A DNA stretch of 64,000 nt from Corbicula japonica (lineage: Eukaryota > Mollusca > Bivalvia > Venerida > Cyrenidae). The position numbers were made by a program, and so were the translations under genes. The number at the start of each line of letters is the position of its first letter. The stretch's first letter is position 1. The stretch is from the NCBI GenBank assembly GCA_038501625.1, contig JAZAYU010000012.1, forward strand, positions 8,370,001 to 8,434,000, given 5' to 3'. Of this stretch, positions 56,896 through 64,000 are shown piece by piece. The notes under the pieces are model-generated. The model was not told the DNA's origin, did no database searches, and worked only from the letters and a program-made list of their open reading frames with translations.

Positions 56896-57259
56896 TCTTT
56901 AAAAGTTTAAATTAAAAAAAGAATTGGTATTTGAAAACACTTACTATTGTTCCTGATATGTGTACCTTTTAAACTGAATGTTTTTTTGCAATCACTAAAT
57001 GGCCAAGGTAGGAAGATAAGTGGTGTTGATGTACCAGATAGTTGTGGCTTCACTTGACAACCTTTTGCGATGTACATAGTATTTGTCATAGTCAAACATT
57101 TTCTATGTAAGTCATACTTTCAAGATTTTATCTGGTCAACAAAACATAAAATTCACTGCCTATTGTTTTAGTGGAGTATTTCATGTGATGTTTATTTAGT
57201 CAAAATGTTTGATTTAAGGATAAAACTCTTCCAGAGTAAACCAAGATAATATACCGGGT

Positions 57260-57422
57260 TGGATGCAAGATTTTTAGAAAGATGGATTATTTAGTGCAGT
57301 CTTAAAGTAATTTCATGACAGTTTCCAACTTTCTGGACAAATTTTCAAGGAAATTTAAATATTGCTGCCCAAAAATGGAGCTTGAGCGACCCTACTGAAC
57401 CTGCCCTGGATAAACCATTGTT
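57260..57422. repeat. Dispersed repeat E, copy 1
   Basis: TTGGATGCAAGATTTTTAGA, ATATTGCTGCCCAAAAATGG and CTACTGAACCTGCCCTGGAT correspond segment for segment with 60718-60857 and 61118-61268. It ends about 60 bp before the acceptor of the proline-rich exon. Confidence 0.7.
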
Positions 57423-57484
57423 GTAATTCTGAGGTCAAGGTGTTTATTGAAAAGTGAAATATTGAATTATTTTGTTATTTTCAG

Positions 57485-58162
57485 TCCTCCACAAGTCAAC
57501 AATGACGGCATGGTGACATCTCCTATATACCACAACTTGGCAGGGAATGGGGACTACCCGCGACGTCCCCCTCCCCCAGTCCCTGGTATCAATGAGGAAG
57601 CCCCACCTGCTCTTCCACCAAGGTCAGGTCAAAGGTTTAACAGTAGCAAATCGGAGTCATTCTTGTTTAATAGAGTGGATCCAAAACAGCGTGATGAACT
57701 GAAAGCTTCATATACCCCAGACGGTGCTGGTACAAGTTCTGGTACCAGCCGCTGGGATAGTAGTGGTACCGGAACACTGAGAGAAGATGCTTATGCGCAA
57801 CAGTTACGTAAACAAGCTAGACGTTTCTCCGAACAACATAAACCTATCTCAATGCAAGTGGTGTCAACAAAATCTACAGTGCAAGTGTCCTTATCTCAGT
57901 CATACAGACAGGAGCCGGCTTCGGTTCTCGAGGCTGTGCCGGTTTCGGATCTAACACCGACATCTCCAACACAGGCTGAAGTGAAATCAGCCTTGTTGCA
58001 TCATTCTCCACCATACACTCATGACAGAATCACACCAGAGCCTCCGCCTCTACCAACACCAATGAAAAATGGTGAGACGGAGATAGCTGTGGACTTGAAT
58101 ACAACAGCGGATTTCCCGCCGCCACCAGTGGAGTTCATGGGAGATGAGGAACATCATGACAG
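57485..58162 (+). CDS. Proline-rich exon with SH3 and EVH1 ligand motifs
   Basis: This 678-nt exon follows TTTGTTATTTTCAG. Its first base completes a phase-2 codon, and it ends CATGACAG|GTATGA in phase 2, so another exon must follow beyond the window. It encodes PPQVNNDGMVTSPIYHNLA, then RRPPPPVPG and APPALPPRSG. PALPPR (57606-57623) is a class II SH3 ligand (PxxPxR). Next comes KSESFLFNRVDPKQRDELK, a basic/Gln-rich segment (AQQLRKQARRFSEQHKP) and an acidic end with TTADFPPPPVEFMGDEE, where FPPPP (58113-58127) is an Ena/VASP EVH1 core. It is a linker between the Ser-rich region and a presumed C-terminal domain. It can receive either the 47-nt exon or the 41164 first exon, since both end in phase 2. 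Similar Pro-rich linkers precede ASD2 in Shroom proteins, but ASD2 itself is not in view. Confidence 0.85.
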
Positions 58163-58287
58163 GTATGAATATCACCTGTTTGTGTTTTTGATATTCCAGA
58201 AGAAAGATAATGAATTGATACTAGTTCTGTCTTTGAGATTGCCTGACAAGGGGTCATTTATTGGCAAGATTTACCCATAAAATTTGA

Positions 58288-58507
58288 TGAACCCTTTACT
58301 TCATGGTATATGGCTGTTGTAGATCCAGATCAGCTGGCATATTTATGACATCACCAGGATCTAAACATTTTCCTTTAAGATTCATTAAGTTAATTCTGAC
58401 CAAGAAGCAGCCAGTATAGATCAAGATCTAACAGCATGGATGTGCTGGCTGATCTGGATCTACACTGGTCGCTCACACGTTGAAACCCATATATATGGAG
58501 TAAAGGG
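58288..58507. repeat. Family B copy 3' of the proline-rich exon
   Basis: ACCCTTTACTTCATGGTATA, shortened hairpin 1 (GTAGATCCAGATCAGCTGGC), hinge AAGATTCATTAAGTTAATTC, complete hairpin 2 (GTGCTGGCTGATCTGGATCT) and right end TATATATGGAGTAAAGGGAG. Confidence 0.8.
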
Positions 58508-59424
58508 AGTGTCAATGGGAGACTTGGTTATAGGTTTTCAGATGGTTGCTTCTTAAATTGACTGCAGCCCAAATGAAATTTAAATAATATTTTTCATTGA
58601 AAAAAAAGTAAGTTCATGGTTGGCCATTTAGTTTTGACTGTGTACGTGAGGAGTCGATTGATTATCAATTTAAGATGTCAATTACCTGGTATGTTTGGAG
58701 TGGTTTGGACAGCTGTGGCTAATGCAATTTTGATGGCCATTCTGTGTGGCCATTTCCTGTGGTCAACTATCCGAAAATTAATAACTGCATTAATTTTCCA
58801 TTTAATGTTTTCCCAAATATAAAATTTCCTTCAATCTTAATGTTTTTATTCAGATAACATTCTTTCTGGATAAATGAACAAATAACAGGAAATTACTATT
58901 TAGAAATAAAGTAAATATTTTTAATTAATTTTCCTAGATACACATTCTTGACAAAATGTGGTTTTCAATAGGCGCATTCAAAGGGAAGTGTAGAACATAA
59001 CCAAAATATGCGGTGCAGGAAAATATTTAAACGTCATGAAGACAGTTTGTTAAAATGACTGCTTTGTATTTGGATTTTAAAACTTGGCAGGCTAACAAAA
59101 AAGTTAGTCATTTTAAAAGAATTATAATTTATGGTTGACCTTATTTATGATTTTTTCAAGGGGAATAACTGCTTGCAGGGTTGTTTTTTTAACAGCAGAT
59201 AGTTCAGTAAGTGTTGTCTCCCTTTACTTTTTTGTTAGCATCAGACTTTATTGAAATTTTAGAGGGCTAAGTGTTCTTTGCGAGATACCAAGTAGAAGCA
59301 GTCTTAATTGAATGAGAAAGAAGAAATAGAGAGAGATGAGAGATTAACTAGTGCATCAAAAAGATCAGTTCCTAAAACACATAAATTTAATGAGGGAGTC
59401 CATAATATTGGGCAGTGGGTTAAA

Positions 59425-59657
59425 CCCTTTTCTCCATATATACCTTGTGGCACAGACAAATAGTGTAGATCCAGATCAGCTGGCACATCCGTTCTGTCTG
59501 ATCAGGATCTGCAGTGTTCGCTTAATGTTTTATTAGGTTATTTCTAACTAAAAAGTGAACAATATAGATCCTGATCAGATGGCACGTATGTGCTGGCTGA
59601 TCTGGATCTACACTATAAGCCTGTGCAATAAAGGCATAAATATGGAGTAAAGGGTTA
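59425..59657. repeat. Family B full-length copy
   Basis: AAACCCTTTTCTCCATATAT and AAATATGGAGTAAAGGGTTA form the terminal inverted repeat. Both hairpins are intact and the hinge (TTTTATTAGGTTATTTCTAA) is slightly diverged. Confidence 0.85.
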
Positions 59658-59889
59658 AGTTAGGGCAACATGCATATCATGTGTGCTTTACAAGCCAGTA
59701 GATCATCATCAGGCTCCTGTTACTTTTATTACTGCACAACATGATAATGCAGCTTATCTTCTGGTTTATACACCTCCGATGGTGAAAGATTTAACATAAA
59801 GATTGATGGTTTCTCCTCTTATCTTGATATGGCCATTCATGCACACAGACAACCTGTTCACAAACCACCAAGATTTTTTCCTGTGCACC

Positions 59890-60130
59890 TTTAAACCTCT
59901 ACTCCATAGATAAGGCATTTATTGCATGGGCTCACAGTTTAGATCCAGCTCAGCTGGCACATCTGTGCAATCTGGTCAGGATCTTAACTGAATGCCTTTA
60001 GATTCATAAGGTTATTTCTGACCAGGAGGTGAACAATGTAGATCCAAATCTTATCACACAGATGTGCAGGATGATCTGGATCTAAACTGGTCTCCCATGT
60101 GACAAAAAGTGTATATATGGAGTAAGAGAT
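59890..60130. repeat. Family B full-length copy
   Basis: TTTAAACCTCTACTCCATAG opens it, hinge AGATTCATAAGGTTATTTCT, hairpin 2 with AATGTAGATCCAAATCTTAT, and GTATATATGGAGTAAGAGAT closes it. Confidence 0.82.
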
Positions 60131-60717
60131 TATCTAAGCTCTCCATGCTATAAATAATCCTTCAGAATGTTGTTATAAACTAGGCAATTTAAAATTGCTA
60201 AGATTGTTGCAGAATTAATTCGGCATAATTGATTTTTGTTGATCCAGAAAATTGTTTGATAAAAATTAATGTCCATTTTGTAAAAGGAGTTGCCTTTTTC
60301 CCATGAAAATGTAGCTGAATCAACAAAAGAGAAGAAAAAAAGATATCTAGATAAATAAACATAATATAAGAAGAAAGAAAAAGCACCTGTGTGATTATTA
60401 TAGGGTACTTGAAGTTAATTAAACACTTCTGATTGTCTGTCATCATTATGCCGCGCTGGTAATTGTTGCTGACATAACGATGATGATTACACGGTAATTC
60501 TGGCATCGGCTTTAAACAAACCTATGAAACATTGTCACAGACAATAATTCCTGGAATTCCTGTTAATGGACAACACCTATTTTGTACAGAACTAGGTTGG
60601 TTTGTCTTGGCCTTGAAAATAATCAAGTTGAAATGTAATGCTGCCTGGTAGTTTTAAAACAAACAGCAAACATTACAGTGAATTTTATATTCAAAGTTAT
60701 TATTTTGTTCATGGTCA

Positions 60718-60857
60718 GATGCAAGATTTCCAGAAAGGGTTAGTTTGAGGCAATCAACACAATAATTTCCTTCTTTCTGGCCCATTGAAAATTATTGCTG
60801 CCCAGAAAGGGGTTTGAGCAATTCCACTGAACCTTCTCTGGATCCACCCCTGTAGTA
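60718..60857. repeat. Dispersed repeat E, copy 2
   Basis: GATGCAAGATTTCCAGAAAG, ATTATTGCTGCCCAGAAAGG, GGTTTGAGCAATTCCACTGA and CTCTGGATCCACCCCTGTAG give the clearest form of this ~140-bp family. Confidence 0.72.
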
Positions 60858-61117
60858 TGTATCCATGGTGTTAACTTGTTGTGGTGGTAAAAAGTGGTGA
60901 ACAGTCTGTATGTATGCTTTATTTTCCTTTTTATTTGTTTTAGACAACACTTAGTCTTACAAATTGGCAATAAAACTTCTCAAAGGGAATTTTTTACCTA
61001 TATGAAGAGTTAAGATAGAACGCAGTTGTTCAATCGTAAATTCTTCACATTAAAACTTAAGGCAATTAATTTTTCTGAAATCTTGGCATTTCATCTAAAT
61101 CATGATAGAAACTTTAG

Positions 61118-61268
61118 GAGCAGATGCAAGATTTCTAGAAAGGGGATTCATTTGGGGCAGTCTTGGGAAAGTTACTTAAAATTTCCAATATATTCTGGGC
61201 AAAATCCCCATGAAAATTAAAGGGGGTTTAAGAAACACTGCTGAACCCTGTATGGATCTGCCGCTGAA
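61118..61268. repeat. Dispersed repeat E, copy 3
   Basis: AGATGCAAGATTTCTAGAAA, TTCTGGGCAAAATCCCCATG, CTGCTGAACCCTGTATGGAT and CTGCCGCTGAAC align with copy 2. The orientation is the same for all three copies. Confidence 0.72.
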
Positions 61269-61533
61269 CTTTACTGGCTGCATTAGCCTGCTGTTCACCA
61301 AAGTGATTGTAATATGTTGCACAATAAAATCAACCACAGCAACAACATTATTACTTTCCGCCAGCAGAGCATGAAATCAAAACAGCAAATTTTTTTTTTT
61401 TAAGTTAGAAATTTCATTAAAATTTCAATTTACATTTTCAACCACCCTTATAATGTAGTAAAATGTAATAATGTGAATGCATTTATTTTCATGGGCGTAA
61501 AATATCATGGTTTTGGGCAAAACAGTATTTTGT

Positions 61534-61549
61534 GGGGGGGGGGGGGGGG
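61534..61549. repeat. G16 homopolymer
   Basis: A run of sixteen G in strongly AT-rich DNA. True length is unreliable in most sequencing chemistries. Confidence 0.85.
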
Positions 61550-61949
61550 TCTTAAATTTGCAGTTTTCTATTCACTTATAATTCTATATTTTGTGGTGGT
61601 TTAAATTTTGTGGATTAATCTATACATGAGATCCACGAAAGTTATCGCCACATGAAAATTATTAATGTATTCATGGTACAGTATTTGCAAAAAATAAAGG
61701 CGGGAGATGAAAAAGTCACCTGCTCCCATTAATTGAACAAAGATTGTATTAGTACTAATTTGTTATGTTACAAAACACCCTAAAAACCAATGATGATTTT
61801 CAATGTCTGGCTTTGCATTTCAAACTCCTAGGCTTATTGTATGTTTCAAGTAAGTGTAAATTATTTATTTTTTAAAATAATTACAAATTTCTTCCAACAC
61901 TAATTGCCATGTGCACGACTATTCTTAAAGCTTGCTCGAGCCTCTGCTC

Positions 61950-62172
61950 AGATTAACCTGGGCAAACAGTTTAGAGCTAGATCAGCTGGCACGTCTGTCA
62001 TCTGATCAGGATCTAACACTGTTTGCTTTTTAATTTACAAGGTTACTGCTGACTAAAAAGTGATCAGTGTAGATCCAGATCCAGATGGCAAGGATGTGCA
62101 AGCTAATCTGGATCTACACTAGTTGCTCATGCAACAAAAGTCATATAATATTATATGGAATAAAGAATTAAT
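61950..62172. repeat. Family B copy
   Basis: GGGCAAACAGTTTAGAGCTA, CATCTGATCAGGATCTAACA, hinge TTAATTTACAAGGTTACTGC, AGTGTAGATCCAGATCCAGA with a small internal duplication, right end TATTATATGGAATAAAGAAT. Confidence 0.78.
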
Positions 62173-62364
62173 TTGTTTGTTGGTTTACCACTTCCTATGG
62201 AATGGATCCTCGGCTAAGCCTAAGAATGAGTGTATAACATGGCGATAAGCATTATAACAAAAAGAAAGGTCATGCTAATAGGATGGTCAAACGTTACCAT
62301 AAAATGGACACCTGTATCAATTAAATAGATCATAATGTCAAATAAAATCATCAGTTGTTGTCCT

Positions 62365-62450
62365 CGTTTTGGAATCGAACTCCCATGAGCTGCTGGTTGT
62401 TACTTGCAATTTTCTGACAAGTCATTGTTTCGGATGGTCAGCTAAAGGTT
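62365..62450 (-). repeat. Possible degraded tRNA-derived SINE head
   Basis: On the minus strand GGGAGTTCGATTCC resembles a polymerase III B box, and about 50 bp upstream TTTAGCTGACCATCCG could be a ruined A box. There is no clear tail or target duplication. It is a weak call that would need comparison with other copies. Confidence 0.25.
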
Positions 62451-63154
62451 TATCTGTATTAAATTACCTGTTAAAACTTGAGCAAAGGGGGTTTTGAACT
62501 GCAATATAAAGGCCAGGTAATTTTCAAAACAATAAACACTGCATCAAGTTACATATCTTTATCGTTAACTTCAATAAAAGTTGGTGATCGGAACATAATC
62601 ACCAGTGTTTATTGGTCAATAACAATAGCTTGGTCAGAGATAATGACCGTGCTCGTAGGGTTGTGCTTATTCTGTGGTCAGCTCGTAAATGGAAGAGGTG
62701 TTGGGTGGCTAGTGGCGAGTTTTCATATGATCTGAGGAGTTTTTGGATCATTAAATTTTCATGACGGCAACATTTTTTTAGTGGAGATATTACGGGTGAA
62801 AACATTTTGGCAATAAGTATAGTGCAGTAAGCTGAAGGATAGTTTGAGGCGTTTTCTTGTTGGTAAAAAACTCAAAGCTTTTCTCTGACAAGGAAACAGA
62901 CATTGTTTATTCAATGGATTTTAAAGGGAGATAATTCAGTTGATAAAAAAGTCATCTTTGTGCAACAATATTTAAAAAAAAAAAGCACAAACAACTGTGA
63001 AATCATTCCTGGAGGATTTGGAGGATTTATTTTTGTGGATTTCATTTTTTGTGTAGAGTTTTTGAATTCAAACCACTAGGAAACAATGTTGGATTTATTA
63101 TATCTTGTAAATACTCTTGTTGTAGGAAACTAATGAATAATTAAGTGGGAAGGA

Positions 63155-63269
63155 ATGATAAAACTAGAACTGAAGACCAGTCTCAAATCTCAAGAATCTG
63201 ATTGGCTGTCTTCATTTCAGTTGATCATTAAAACTGGTCTCCAGTCTCAGTTTTATTATTTTGGGCAGT
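63155..63269. repeat. Family A palindrome, copy 11 (diverged)
   Basis: GATAAAACTAGAACTGAAGACC, then CAGTCTCAAATCTCAAGAAT, CTGATTGGCTGTCTTCATTT and a damaged right arm (CAGTTGATCATTAAAACTGG) ending CAGTTTTATTATTTTGGGCA. Only the left-arm CCAAT box survives. Confidence 0.8.
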
Positions 63270-63844
63270 GGTTTCAGCTGAATTTTTTTATGTGACAGGG
63301 GGCTCTGACCTTTTATTGTGAATATTAAGGCAATAACAAATTTCTGTGATGCTAGCAAGTTGGGTGTAAAATTCTCTGCTATTACAATGCTCATGAAATA
63401 AATTGATTTTACAGTTTATAAATGCCAAATTCCGCATTTAAATTCCCTTTTAATTGCTTTGACATTTGCAAACCTATGAAAAAGGAAGAAAGTCACTTAT
63501 TCTTTTGAAAATGGACTATCTGATGAGACTAATGGCACTTAAAAAAAGCAGTAATTTTAAGCCACACAACTGATGGAAGAAAATTTATGCCCCGCTACTT
63601 ATTTTACTAGTTAGAGTGGTTTTCACCAGGTTATTAGGAATGTTTTGCATAGACAAAAAATGCTGGAACTATTTATTTTCATCTTGCTGCTGTTTGATAG
63701 AAACAATATGTGCCGATTCTTATAGAAAAAATAGAAACATAGACATATGCTTTATTTCATAACATCAGCTCTGTGCCAACTGTTTATGTGCAGTTATCAT
63801 TTTAAGTATTATCTAAGGAAAACAGCACCTAGCAATAGATTAGT

Positions 63845-63930
63845 GTTGTTTAATTGCAATTGTTTAATACATAGTTTAATTGCGATCGTTCAATACATAG
63901 TTTGTTTAATTGCGATCGTTTAAGACATAT
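63845..63930. repeat. ~27-30-bp tandem repeat, three units
   Basis: Units TTTAATTGCGATCGTTCAAT plus ACATAG recur three times, the first with CAATTG in place of CGATCG. It is short and unlinked to a gene. Confidence 0.7.
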
Positions 63931-64000
63931 GGATATTACCGTTGTAAATTTTCATTCAAGGACTTTTTTCATACAGGCATATTTATGTACCTCATTAATA

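Larger units (their letters stand above)
36594..57484 (+). other. 20.9-kb intron between the 47-nt exon and the proline-rich exon
   Basis: It contains the alternative first exon at 41164, most of the nested hAT elements and many A and B copies. Stretches with nothing recognisable beyond AT-rich DNA are 36640-37200, 37650-38470, 39420-40320, 40480-41110, 41950-42600, 43950-44260, 47000-47680, 48185-48565, 48840-49780, 50060-51430, 51820-53380, 54115-55205 and 56000-56690. Within 50200-50860 the DNA is somewhat richer in CpG and could hold a noncoding exon, but no phase-compatible exon is evident. Confidence 0.75.
58163..64000 (+). other. Intron downstream of the proline-rich exon (continues off window)
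   Basis: It begins at the GTATGA donor. I found no phase-2 acceptor followed by a convincing coding exon up to 64000. B copies, two E repeats, a poly-G run and a degraded A copy are present. Bases 58510-59420, 60135-60715, 61270-61530, 61560-61945, 62460-63150 and 63270-63840 show nothing recognisable. Confidence 0.7.

Noticed and set aside
62478..62735. 85-residue plus-strand frame with a hydrophobic stretch
   Set aside because: No ATG in context and no splice signals in the right phase; the membrane-like segment is explained by T-rich composition.

Overview
This is AT-rich, intron-dominated metazoan DNA, most likely from a bivalve mollusc. The reasons are one very large exon flanked by introns of 2 to 27 kb, dense short palindromic and terminal-inverted-repeat elements, a tRNA-derived SINE, and a dispersed element bounded by AGCTCACCTGAG-type ends, a style I associate with bivalve genomes. 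The species is an inference. There is no prokaryotic operon structure, CRISPR array or functional RNA gene that I can support.

The only host gene I can support runs left to right across the whole window, and both of its ends lie outside. Four coding exons form a phase-consistent chain: 3393-3541 (second half of a PDZ domain, ends in phase 2), 30581-34388 (3.8 kb Ser/Pro-rich exon, ends in phase 0), 36547-36593 (47-nt exon, ends in phase 2) and 57485-58162 (proline-rich exon, ends in phase 2). Together they encode about 1,560 residues. An N-terminal PDZ followed by a long disordered Ser/Pro-rich region with SH3 and EVH1 ligands best fits a Shroom-like actin-binding scaffold. The diagnostic C-terminal ASD2 coiled coil would lie beyond the right edge, so the family call is moderate. 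Two further small exons, 8842-8942 and 41164-41276, each start with ATG in good context and end in phase 2 at a GT donor. They look like alternative first exons that would give one isoform without PDZ and one short isoform without both PDZ and the giant exon.

The introns are a mosaic of non-autonomous mobile DNA. Family B is a double-hairpin element of about 220-240 bp with roughly 40 copies or fragments. Family A is a near-perfect palindrome of about 140 bp with 11 copies; each intact copy carries two inverted NF-Y (CCAAT) consensus sites. Single elements include a 1,227-bp hAT-type element with a perfect 8-bp target duplication inside a B copy (44597-45823), a 629-bp hAT-like element (46165-46793), a 762-bp element with 18-bp perfect terminal repeats (35317-36078), a TA-flanked 546-bp element (3762-4307), and a tRNA-derived SINE with a 9-bp target duplication inside another B copy (5575-5884). 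A hAT-superfamily transposase gene remnant lies on the minus strand at 14814-15708, next to a CpG-rich patch and a 500-base assembly gap (16889-17388). Several minisatellites are also present, one of them only about 20 bp from a splice acceptor.

The elements can be put in relative order: the SINE, the hAT elements and one A copy all interrupt B copies, so those B copies are older. Most short open frames in the window are translations of these repeats and are not genes.
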